Origin: Perca fluviatilis | Lineage: Eukaryota; Chordata; Actinopteri; Perciformes; Percidae | Assembly (NCBI RefSeq): GCF_010015445.1 | Contig: NC_053129.1 | Span: 17,623,249 to 17,687,248 of the forward strand | Direction: 5' to 3' | Length of the DNA stretch: 64,000 nt | Shown here: positions 29,415-44,112 of the stretch, piece after piece | Position numbering within the stretch: position 1 is the stretch's first letter | Layout: every line of letters starts with the position of its first letter | The notes under the pieces: generated by a model | What the model was told of the DNA's origin: nothing | Databases searched by the model: none | Seen by the model: only the letters and a program-made list of their open reading frames with translations | Made by a program: the position numbers and the translations under genes

Positions 29415-30701
29415 ATGTCCACCGGGTCTCTCAGCGATGTCGACGACGAGCTCCTGGACGGCATCCTGAAGTTTGGCTCCTCCGGTAAAGACTCCAACGA
29501 GAGCACGGAGGAGAGCTCCAACTGCGAGGGCACTTGCGCAAACGACGCGCCGGGCAAGAAACGGAAGACAGCGTCCAGGAAAACGGCACCCAAGGGTGTG
29601 GCACAGCAGGAGGGCAAGCATGTGCAGAGAAACGCGGCCAACGCCCGGGAGAGAGCCAGGATGCGCGTCTTGTCCAAAGCCTTCTCCCGGCTGAAGACCA
29701 CCTTACCCTGGGTACCAGCGGACACCAAGCTCTCCAAACTGGACACACTGCGCCTGGCGTCCAGCTACATCGCGCACCTCCGGCAGATACTGGCCAACGA
29801 CAAATATGAAAACGGATATATCCACCCCGTTAACCTGGTGAGACTGGGCTAGAGTGGAGGGGAAACCCAGCTAAAAGTTGATTTAGCCTATGTTAAAATA
29901 AATAAATAATAATCTGAGTGAGGGAAAGTGAAGTTTAAAGAAGTTCAAAAACATTCTGAAAATTTCAATTTTGTTAAATCAATGATGATAGTTTGTTTGC
30001 CTAATTATAATAATATTTGTTATCTAATGCTACACAACTGGAATACAGTACAGCAGACTCTTGCTAGGCCTCATTGGGACCAATGGGACACATGAGGATG
30101 TTAGCTTTGTGATGCAGGTGCATGACTGGGTAAAAGCAACAATTTCTATTCACTCTGCTGTTTTAAGGCAAAACTCAGAACAAATATCACCCTTTATGAA
30201 GCATAATGCTATGAATGAAGGCCTAAAATTTTTCGAAATATTGCAGCTGATGCATTATAAAACTGGGCCTTCAATTATTAATTGAAAATAGCTTAAATAA
30301 TTATGCAATATTCCAAATATCATAGCAGATCTCCAAATAACCATTTGGATTTATTATTTTTTTTATCGTAAAGACACTATGCTATAAACCCATACACTAT
30401 ACATTTTCAATCATATAATAAAATAATATATTAATTCAATGCATAAACATCCGGTGTCCATTCCTGCTTGAAATCCATTATGTTCACCTGAACCTTGCAG
30501 ATGATTCATTGACACATAATTGGTGCATTGTTGTCTGACTTCGATTTAATGACTTGATGAACTGTATTGTAAGAAGCTGTCGGTCCTAATTGATTGTATT
30601 TTCCTCCGCAGACTTGGCCTTTCATGGTTGCAGGCAAGCCGGAGAACGAGTTGAAGGAGATGCTGAACACAACCCGGTTATGTGGAACAACGGCATCATG
30701 A
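29415..30701 (+). CDS. tcf21: bHLH transcription factor 21 (Pod-1/capsulin/epicardin), two exons
   Basis: Class II bHLH factor. It heterodimerises with E-proteins on E-boxes and directs epicardial, kidney, head-muscle and visceral mesenchyme development (family knowledge). Exon 1 is 29415-29837 and ends HPVNL. The intron is GTGAGA...CCGCAG (29838-30611). Exon 2 is 30612-30701, encoding [20 protein letters not shown] and ending RLCGTTAS, stop TGA. Total 170 aa; human TCF21 is 179. The start MSTGSLSD has a CACCATG context. Residues 48-51 (KKRK) could be a nuclear signal. The basic region is [14 protein letters not shown] (71-84), with helix-loop-helix to about 126. The N-terminal [12 protein letters not shown] phrase and the [17 protein letters not shown] tail favour tcf21 over its paralogue musculin. 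tbpl1 upstream supports this, since the human genes are also adjacent. Confidence 0.95.
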
Positions 30702-30821
30702 CGAAACCAAGCGGACACCTTTGTATGTTTTCAAAGGAAATAAGATATCCCAAGACAATTTAAAAAAAAAGATTGTGACTGAAATGCACGTCTCATCTCC
30801 GCAGACTTTGAGTGGGAATAA

Positions 30822-30823
30822 CG

Positions 30824-30860
<37 letters not shown>
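30822..30860. repeat. (GA)n microsatellite in the tcf21 3' UTR
   Basis: About 38 bp of GA some 120 bases after the tcf21 stop codon. Confidence 0.93.
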
Positions 30861-30861
<1 letters not shown>

Positions 30862-31890
30862 ATCCCCTCTCCTTCGTTCCCGTAAAGAAAAGTTTAATTT
30901 TATTTAAATGCATTTCTGTCACCTATCTTTGTCTTTGCTGGTTCAAAGATAAATTGCTTGTTTGTGCTTTAAATTGCTTTTTTTTTAATACTCTGCAGAT
31001 GCATTTTTACTCATGCAAGCCTGTTTTGGCGGCTGCATTATGATGGATGGATTTGTCCACTGTCTCAAATGGTTGTACAGATTTGTATATAAAATATATT
31101 TGTATCACTTTTACACCTTGTGTGTATTGAATGTTTTATTTTTATTCCGTTTAATTCTGTTTTATTTCCGTGTGTGGGCCAATGCTCTGACCTGGTAACC
31201 CCTCTTATCACTCCACTCCTTCACAATAGCAGAACCTGAGCACCAACGACGCGTCAGTGCAGATACGTGTCTCTCTGTTGTTTCTAAAAGATAACAGTGG
31301 ACGTGGTTGTCATTACATAAACAAACATAATCTTCAAAGATTATTTGGGACCCTAAAAGCAGTTAGTCCTCTTGTAGTTTAAACAAATCAATTTAAGTTT
31401 ATTTCCCTGCCAATTTCACTGATAAATGCACGAAAAGTTAACAATAAGAAATTGTGCAAAATAATGTGAGACTTATAATGAGCTAACACTGGTATAATTC
31501 CACTTTTAAATATTTTAATATAACAGGCCACTCAACAATATTAGACCATAAATTAGGCTATGTAAAGCAGTGGCTTATTTTTTATAGCAACAACAACGCA
31601 ACTTCACAAGTTTACATGTGAAACAATATCACTCCGAAATGAGTGTCGGATGGTATTTTTAGGTATAGCCTAATTACATTTAGGCTAATTAACTGTGGTT
31701 AACTATAGGGGTCTATAGGATTCAGCCAATCATAAGTGAGGAGCGGAGCGTGTTGTTGGAGGTCAGAGGACATTTTAGACATTTTGAAAGTTGTAGAAAA
31801 CCTGCGGGCTAAGATTTAATCCCGCCCAGACCAGTTGTTTTAATTCGCTGGGGTTATGACCGCTATGTTTACATCATGCCGACAGTTATT

Positions 31891-32061
<171 letters not shown>

Positions 32062-33516
32062 GCATTCACTGGTAGCATAACCTGCCAAACACTGCATATA
32101 ACTCCATCATATAAAGGCCATGTTCTAATAAAACACATAGGCTATTTGTACTTTAAAGACAATCAGAATTGCATTCTTTTGAGGTAGGCTATGAAGGAAG
32201 TCTTGTATTTTACTAGGTATCTTTTGTTTAAGGCTATACCTACACTTTTAGAGTGGAGGTATAGTTTACATAGACTAATTTACAGCCATTCCACTTCCTA
32301 ATGAGTGCTTCTGCTTTTGATATTTTGAGAACATTTTGCCAATAATACTTATGAATTTTACTAAGGAACATTTTGCATGCTTCAACAATAAATGGAGTTT
32401 TCTCATTTGTCATGGAGATATTTACATTATTGTTGAGGCTAATGTGCTAATTTAGCTTCATCTGTCATTACTTGTTCACTTCACTTTGCCCACGCAGAAA
32501 GGACAGCAACAAGTATCCTTTACCAGGAAGGAAGAGTGAGTGCTATAGCAATAAAAGAGTCTCACCGACATCTCTTCAAGGACCCTCACCTAATACATCA
32601 GCGGCGGCATGGCAGGGGCCTCGCCGCCACCTCAAAGGGACCACCGTGGAGAAAATAAACTTGGCCGCCTCTCTCCTGGGGCCAGCTGCAGAGAGCGAGA
32701 GAGGAAGAGAGCTAGAGAAAGGGAGGGAGGGGTCTGCATTAGAGCAAGGCCGGGATTCCCATACTTGCTAATTGTTTTGTTGGACCGCTGCCCAAACCGT
32801 GATGTGAAAAAGGTCCACAGACTGAGGGGAGGAAAGAAATCACACTGTGTTCCAGCTGATCCCATCATGTTTTCCAACTGCCCTCATGGTTCCTGTAGAT
32901 CACTTGCTTTATATTGTCATTTTGTTTTTTTGCAAGGGTGATGTGGCTATTGCATTATAATAGTGTGAAGGCTACAATCAATAGTTTATACTGTTCATTC
33001 TAACATCTCTATCTCTCTCTTTCTCTGTCTATACATACATATTGGACAGACTTATGAGCCAATGGAGGGACATATACAGCTGATTTATGATGTTTTTTTC
33101 ATTACTATCCCAAAACTCTCCCCAGGCCACACATCTGTCTGTGCATGAAGTGACCTAAGACTGCCATCTTCTGGACAAAATAAAAGGTGTTTTTGGGGAC
33201 ATCTTTGGACCTGACAATCAAACTCCAGGCATCCATTTAACACCATTGAGAGTGTTACAGTAACTAACATGTCATTTAATACTGTGACATGTTACATATA
33301 ATAGTCCCTGGTTTGAACATGTGACGTCGAAAATCCACTAAGCGATAGAAGAAACAAAAATGAAAATGACAATTATAGATGAAGTATATTTATTTATTTT
33401 GTGATTATACAGTCATGCTGATAATTGAAGAGCATGGTAAATATTCTTACTATAGCCTACTACTATATACTATTACATTGACTGAGTAGACTTTACAAAA
33501 CACAGTAATCATTTAA

Positions 33517-33532
33517 TTTATTTTCATTTATT
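33517..33532 (-). terminator. Poly(A) signals of the C1q-domain gene
   Basis: Two AATAAA hexamers on the minus strand (33527-33532 and 33517-33522), about 40 and 50 bases after the stop codon, giving a short 3' UTR. Confidence 0.6.
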
Positions 33533-33571
33533 TAATTTTGCTGGGTTGTTCCAAATTGTATTAGATTGGCA

Positions 33572-34597
33572 TCACATTTTGAAAAGCAAAAATCCACTAA
33601 ATGTGCTGTGATTGGTGTTATTATCAAAGATTGCATGCTCCTGTGGGAGGACCAAATGTAACTCATCACCGACATTCAGCTCTAGAGTAACAGCATTTGA
33701 CAGGTACTCAAAATGGCCATTATACCTGCTTTGCAAATTCGACATCATTAATCTCCCGTTAAGAAATAGTTGCACTCCCATGTGGCCCTCTGCTGTATGA
33801 CCACATATTGTAAATCTGAAATAGTACACTCCTTTCTGCGGCGCAGTGAAGAAGCCAGTGGTTGGACTATAGGCGGCACCATAATTGGTGAAGACCTTGC
33901 TGAACTTTAGGACTGTTGGAGTACTGTAAGGCCCTACACCTCCTGAGTCTGTCAAAGCAGCGTAAAATGCCACCTTTGCATTCTCTTTGATGAGACTATC
34001 CACTCTGCTCTCAGTAGTGTTCATCCTGTCCATTAGAGAGACCAGCTCAACTTCTTGAGCCGTGTTCTGAGCCTGCAAGTCATCCATCCTGCGTGTTAGG
34101 AGCTGCAGCTCACTGTCACCGACTGTCACTCTGGCTTCTATGGACAAGAGTTGAGCTGCCTGGTTTTCAAGATCAACCCTCAGCTCCATGTTTACTTTCT
34201 TTAGTTCTTCCACTTGCTTCTCACTGGCTCTCAGTCTCTCCTTCGTGGTAGTGTGATCTCTCTTCAGCTCCTCCAGGCTGGTTTTAGTTAGGAGGAGATC
34301 CAACTTCTGATCATCTGCCTGTATCTCTGTCTCCCTCAGCCTGGCTTCCATGTTCCTCAGCTCCACCTTCTGCTCCACCACCATGTCTCTCAGCATCCTC
34401 ACCTCCGTCCAAATGTCAGGGCCGGTGTTGGTTTGGTCATGGGCCTCATCAGCGGTGGTATCAGGGTCCAGAGGTTGCTTTTTATCAGGCAGGAAATGGT
34501 GGAGTTTGGTCTCCCCTGCTTCACTTGCTCGCAGGGAGAGAACACATGAAACCAAGAGGCAGGGCAGCAAACCCAGCAAAGATAAACCTGCCCTCAT
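33572..34597 (-). CDS. Secreted coiled-coil protein with C-terminal C1q domain
   Basis: Single-exon 341-aa protein. Residues 1 to about 21 (MRAGLSLLGLLPCLLVSCVL) are a signal peptide. A short linker follows, then a long heptad-type coiled coil (about 62-205, rich in E/K/L/R) with no collagen repeat. The C1q domain is 207-341, from KVAFYAALTDSG through KGVYYFRF and GVQLFLNG to the terminal FSGFLLFKM, a typical C1q end. C1q domains trimerise and bind diverse ligands, so a secreted oligomer in binding or innate defence is likely (inference). The frame is open upstream to 34699, but a TATA box at 34659-34666 lies downstream of that ATG, so I chose the ATG at 34597, just before the signal peptide. 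Fish have many such C1q-like genes, and I cannot assign an orthologue. Confidence 0.9.
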   Translation of the reverse strand: MRAGLSLLGLLPCLLVSCVLSLRASEAGETKLHHFLPDKKQPLDPDTTADEAHDQTNTGPDIWTEVRMLRDMVVEQKVELRNMEARLRETEIQADDQKLDLLLTKTSLEELKRDHTTTKERLRASEKQVEELKKVNMELRVDLENQAAQLLSIEARVTVGDSELQLLTRRMDDLQAQNTAQEVELVSLMDRMNTTESRVDSLIKENAKVAFYAALTDSGGVGPYSTPTVLKFSKVFTNYGAAYSPTTGFFTAPQKGVYYFRFTICGHTAEGHMGVQLFLNGRLMMSNLQSRYNGHFEYLSNAVTLELNVGDELHLVLPQEHAIFDNNTNHSTFSGFLLFKM

Positions 34598-34658
34598 TCT
34601 GCTGTCTCTTGATGCCCCTTCAGGGAAATATGGAGCTGTATGGGGCTTGGTTACCTTC

Positions 34659-34666
34659 TTTTTATA
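34659..34666 (-). promoter_or_regulatory. TATA box of the C1q-domain gene
   Basis: TATAAAAA on the minus strand, 62 bases before the chosen ATG. Initiation about 30 bases downstream leaves a 5' UTR of roughly 30-35 nt. Confidence 0.7.
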
Positions 34667-34699
34667 AGCAAAATACGTAGCTGTGTTTTTGCTCTCCAA

Positions 34700-36469
34700 T
34701 CATAGAAGTAAAAGGTGGCACAAAGATAAGTTGACAAATGTGCAATAGCAGACCAGTCTACAAGGTCATGTGAGAAACCCCAGATGGTCCTTCACTGGGG
34801 AGGGTAGGTGTTGTGGTCGGGTTGTTAGGGATTTAGAACACTTTGAAGAATGTTTACAGCTAAAAAAAGAAATGCTTGTAAAATCCTTATTTATTGTTGT
34901 ATTATTTTTGTAATGAATACATCATTTTTTATTAGAAGCATCTTTCTAAGTTCTTCTGCCAGTTTGGAGGGCTGCAAACAACTGGAAACACAATCTTGAG
35001 TGCAAAAATGAAAAGAAAGAGAGTCGCTGGGCTTCTATATAGCTCATGAAAGAACTAACCAAATGTTGAGTAAAAAATACTATTAAGCATTTTTTGTTGT
35101 GTCTTTTTCTATGAGTGAGAGAAGAGGAACGTTTTGCGGCCTCTTTTTGGTTTTCAAACTGTTCTGCCTCAGCATGAAGTAGGCTACAACCTTGTCTGCC
35201 TATTGATGTTAATGACATTACTGCCAGAAAGTATAACAGGACACAGAGAAGTACTAATGCCTTCTTTCTGTTATTGTGTATATCAATCAAGTATTATACA
35301 ATTTAATACACTGTATAGTCCTTGGTTAAGAAGCTGCTGTATACTTTTATACATGTTATGGATAGCTTTGGCGTCTGTAGTGAGGTGGTGTTTACGTAAA
35401 TGTTTGAAAAATGCGTGATTTGATGCATAATCCGTTTCTTTTATTTGCATAGTTTCTAGTTATAAAAAAATTCTACCAGCACCATTTGGGATTTCTCCCA
35501 TGTCTCTCTTTATCTATCTGTGTGCCAGTTTGTATTGTTTAATTAGAGACGTTGCCAAGTTGTTGATCAGAAACACATGCTGCTGCTCTCATGATAAAGG
35601 TCAGCTTATCACTTTGCTCTGTGGAAAAAAACCAGACCCCAATCATCTCGGTTTTCTGTATGTAGAGAAGAATATCATTATTATTTCAAAATAACAGTAA
35701 ACGTCTTTTAATGACCTGACATTATATGACCAGACATTTAGTGACACAGACATTTTTAGGTGTTTGGGGCGACTAGTTAAAAGAGATTAAAATAAATGCA
35801 TGAATTTGACACAAGCTGACATCATCATCATCCTTTTTGGGCAATATTTTAATGCACAATGGATATGCAGCTTTACATAATTTAAGATGGCACAGAGATG
35901 TCCATCACAATGTACCTGCTAACAGTATCTATTTAAACCAGTAGATGGCAGCAGAGGATCCCACATAATGTTTGAAAAGTTGTGAAGGTAAAGAAAAGCA
36001 ATATGGGCAAAAAATAGAGGGGAGTGAGAAGTGAGAAATAAAGATGCATTACATGAATCTTTGAGGATTTGGGACCATTGTAAAATGATGACAGCGAGTG
36101 GACACCCTGTAGCTGAGGTAAGGGTTGTGGAGGAGAGAGTAGAAAAATACAAAATTGTGTCAATGTTTTGGTGAAACAGGGCTGACTGTTGTGACCGGTC
36201 TGCCTCTTGTGCTTTTTGAACACTTGATATAGTCAGTGTTGGACGTCCATGTGTAGTTTTAAAGTATGTAAAACCACACACTCATCTTGCATTTAAAATA
36301 ATTGCCAGATATACTAACATGACTGAGGTTAGGGAACAGCTGGTAGTGGTGTCAATTTGTATTAGATGGTATGGCAGCCTGGCACAGCAGCCACTAGAGC
36401 AGAGGAGATGCCAAAGATAGTGTTAGGCCTGTGCAGATCACCTACCCATGTTTATTGGCATGCTCACAC

Positions 36470-36471
<2 letters not shown>
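34700..36471. other. Intergenic, nothing recognised
   Basis: AT-rich DNA upstream of the C1q-domain gene. Its ORFs have no domain features. Confidence 0.4.

Positions 36472-36551
<80 letters not shown>
36472..36551. repeat. (GT)n microsatellite
   Basis: About 80 bp of pure GT. Confidence 0.97.
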
Positions 36552-36553
<2 letters not shown>

Positions 36554-38140
36554 ATTGTTGGCATCAGTTTGTGATTATTAAACGGAGTACAGCAGGTGTC
36601 TGCCATGAGACTTGTGGCCTTTACGTCAATGCTGGAGCAATCTATGGAGTAAACTAACCATCTTTTTCTCCTACATTCATTTTGTCGCAGAAAACTGACT
36701 TTTGTCTTAAAAGTATGCAGATCAGTTTGGATAAATCACAAAAAAACTAATATTTGTACATACTGTTGATTGTATAGAGCCATACAAGTAGGTTAGTTTT
36801 GTTTTTTTGTGTGTAATGATCTATGAAGCCATATATCATGGTTTGCATGTACCGATACTTTGAACCTTAATCTATTTGACTTAATATGTGTTTTCTCTGT
36901 TCTCTGTCAGTTTGACCTTTTGTCAGTTTATGGTTTACCATTGAGATGGCTAACAACAATGCCACACAGTGTGTATAGGCAAAGGAAACACACATTAATT
37001 TGTTAGAATAATAATTATGCCTTTTTATGTGGACAAAAGGCAAGAAAAATGTCCTGCATGTTTAAAGGATTATTTTAATATTGGGGGAAATAATAATGAT
37101 GTCCTGAAGTCTCTGCTCGTTGCCTGGCAACCTCACAGTGACAACAAGTCTCCAGAAAGTCACTGCACAAGGCCAAGAAATAGTTCTGTACATAACTCAT
37201 AAATGTGATGTTCTTGCATTTTTGCATTTTGGATGGATTAAAAAAAAAGCTAAATATAACGTGTTAATTAATGAGCTTTAGAAGTGTTGGTACCTTTGGA
37301 CAGAGCCAGGCTAGCTGTTTACCTTTGATTCTAGTCTTCTCATCAAACTCTTTGCAAAAAAAACACACAGATTTGTATTTTATTTTGACGCTTTTTGTAG
37401 AAATATACTTAAAAGCTTTGCAACTTGTTTTTGTTTTAAACAACTGGTGATGCATTACAGTGTAAAAGTAATGCTACAGCCTGCCACTTATCATAGTCAG
37501 ATCAAAGCTCAGAAAACATGACACTAGTACACATAGCTGTTAGGTAGACAAGTAGAACAGATGGATATCCATCACTGCTTGGGTGCTTTCAACCATTCTC
37601 CTCCTCCTGAACTATCATACAGCACGTAAGTGAAAAACAATACAGTTCACTGTGAAGTGTTTGTTTCTCGAGCCTTGAAGTGCAGTACTTGCTTGCACAC
37701 ACAGATTTATGTAGCCTGACGTACTTCAAATTCAGCAGACTGTGAAGGAATTTGACCTTAACACGGTGGCCGTCAGCCCAGGCTTTGGTGATTATGTTAC
37801 AATAATTAGAATCACTAATATGGACTAACAAGCACCTAGAGGCCACTAATTCTACAAGGTAAAGGAGACAAGAAAACTATAACAAAAGGCTATTTTATTT
37901 GCATCTGTCCTTTAGTTAATTAGGTAGGCCTATTTATTTGAAATCTGGATCTGGAGGATAGATGGTCAACTTTACAACAACATGCTCGGTTGCCTGCACA
38001 GAGAAGCAGTCATTTTACTCAAAGCCTTTAACTTCTAATCTTATAAAATACAGTATTGTAATTGGATGGTTTAGGGCTTAGGGAGTGTTTATAGTCAAAT
38101 GCAATTTGGGATCAAAGAGCATACAAAGGGCACGTGCACA

Positions 38141-38566
<426 letters not shown>

Positions 38567-40075
38567 TAAGAACAGTGTTAGGAAAAGGAAGGGGCGCCTG
38601 ACTAAATGATGTTTTCCCAGGTGGGCACAATTACCTGTGTGGTGTGTGTGTGTGAGTGTTCCTGTGGGTGCATGCACACAAGCCTCTGTATGTGTGTGTC
38701 TGTATGCTCATAAGAATGATCCACATGTTGTTTTTAGAAGATTCAGGTCTATTACAATTAGAAAGACATGAATCAAAGTCAGACTCCACTTACAGGTAGA
38801 TAACTATCAGCTGAGCAGCGGAGAGTCAGACAGTGTCCTGATGCTTTTCTTATTATTACCACTTAGAATAATATCGTGCAGACAACTACGATACCTAAGC
38901 AGCGTCCCGGGTTTATTGAACAAGTGGCTATTCATTCGCGGTTAGAGCAGAGCAGAGCACTCACAAAGCCAGAGGGAGCAGGAGGATGATGGGTCACTGC
39001 ATAGGGGAGCAGAACACAAGCTCTCACTGTTGAGTCACAGAGTTTATGAGAAGCCAAGGCTAATCCTTAGTGAGTCTGTGTGTGTATTTGGACAAAAAGC
39101 CAGTGCCAGTATATTTGTGTGTAGGCACATGGCGTGTGCAGGATTTCACTGAGGCAGTGATACAAACACCTGCTTTAGTGCTTATCAAATCGGTGAGTGT
39201 GTACGTGTGGCCTTGTGTGTGCCCATTTGAACTGGCAAACATGTGTCTCATTATAAGCTGAAATCACTCACAGGTGACTTTGTTTATTTGATCTCAATTA
39301 AGCCTCCGCCTCTTCCCACATGGAAATCTGACCAAGACTTAAAAAAATTCTTCTATTAATTCCAAACAGCGTTCCAAGGATTGTGGTGAAAATGCCAAAG
39401 AAGAAGAGGAAAAGAAACAGATTTGTCAAAACTGTGCCCGCCCTGATGGCTGTAACAACATGCCATTTTTATCCACTCCACCAAAACGGGAACAACTCAG
39501 AATACCAAGCACACATGGGCTCAATTATTATCCCAAGGAATTCCGCAAAAAGTAAAGTCGGCAATAAGGAAAATATTCCTCTAATCTGGGGTCTTCCTCA
39601 AGCTGGGTGTGAAGGAAATTTAGGGGTCCCCGTTTTAATTGGGTCCAGATTTGACCACCCTATTGAAACAGGGCCTGGACACTTTTTTTAGAGGGGTTAT
39701 TTTGTTGAAAAAAACTGGACTATTTTGGTTGTACGTGAATAAATGTCAGATTTTTCTGAGGGGATTTCTGCAAAACCAGATCAAACTGCCCCAGTGTTAT
39801 AGGAAGCAGATGGACAAGACCAAGGAACGAAAACAGTGAGTCCCACAAGAGAGAGGTTCACAGTGAATTACAGAAAGAGTTAGCATGACAGAAGAAAATG
39901 TGAATATGATAAAAAAAAGAAAAATTGCTCTCAAGTCTCAACCTTATCAATCTAAATGTGCGAATTCAAGAATTAAACAGTTTACTGGACAGTATGAGTA
40001 TATTCTGATCACCTACTTTTTAATGAGTTTAACATGCAAGGCCACACTTTTAACACCATGAAAAACCACTCATCT

Positions 40076-43518
<3,443 letters not shown>

Positions 43519-43846
43519 CTTATGATGGGCTGAAGTCCAGGATGATGAAAGAGGCAAGAAGCCCACCAAGGCCTTCATTAAACCAGGATTAGAGCCAGTC
43601 TAAACCATCCATTAATCTGGCTTAAAACCACTTTAATTCCAATCAAATCATAATTAAAAATCACACTGTGAGATACATACAGCAGTCTGCTGCTAATTGT
43701 GTTAAACTGCAGTCTAACCATGTGTGTGATTATTCTACCTGTGGTGTCTAATTACAAATAAAAGGCATATTCCCTTTAATTTGAGCTGAGATGAGTTAAG
43801 ACTTGAGCTGGGATATATAGATATAGGGCAACACAGGAGGAAATTA

Positions 43847-43912
43847 AAAGAATAGGTCGACATTTTGGGAAATGCTTATTGGCTTTCTTTCCAAGAGCTA
43901 GATGAGAGATAA
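43847..43912. repeat. Fragment of a dispersed fish MITE
   Basis: It contains GACATTTTGGGAAATGCTTA and the AGAGCTAGATGAGAG phrase. The family also occurs at 48.53 and 57.70 kb. Confidence 0.6.
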
Positions 43913-44040
43913 AATGCTGAATAGACAAGTCAGTTATGCAATATCACGTAGCCACATCCTCAATCGGACAGTATATTATGATGAATAAAAAGCAAAAGAA
44001 CATGTCAGGAAAATTAGCTGAGGCGAAAACCACATTTCAA
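43911..44040 (+). repeat. Local direct duplication, copy 1
   Basis: About 130 bp from AAAATGCTGAATAGACAAGT, through GTTATGCAATATCACGTA, to GAGGCGAAAACCACAT. It is repeated in the same orientation at 45762-45889 with few differences. Confidence 0.85.
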
Positions 44041-44049
44041 CCCGCCCGG

Positions 44050-44063
44050 GTGTGTGTGTGTGT

Positions 44064-44109
<46 letters not shown>
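44050..44109. repeat. (GT)n microsatellite
   Basis: About 60 bp of GT with one ATG interruption. Confidence 0.95.

Positions 44110-44112
<3 letters not shown>

Noticed and set aside
29310..29809. Long antisense and alternative-frame ORFs at tcf21
   Set aside because: Shadows of a GC-rich conserved bHLH exon. Only one frame has the domain and splices on to exon 2.
29415..30701. Musculin (msc) in place of tcf21
   Set aside because: The N-terminal [12 protein letters not shown] phrase and [16 protein letters not shown] tail fit tcf21 better, and the tbpl1 neighbour agrees.
32472..32941. Open frames of about 100 codons between tcf21 and the C1q gene
   Set aside because: Low-complexity R/E-rich translation, overlapping frames, no domain or splice support.
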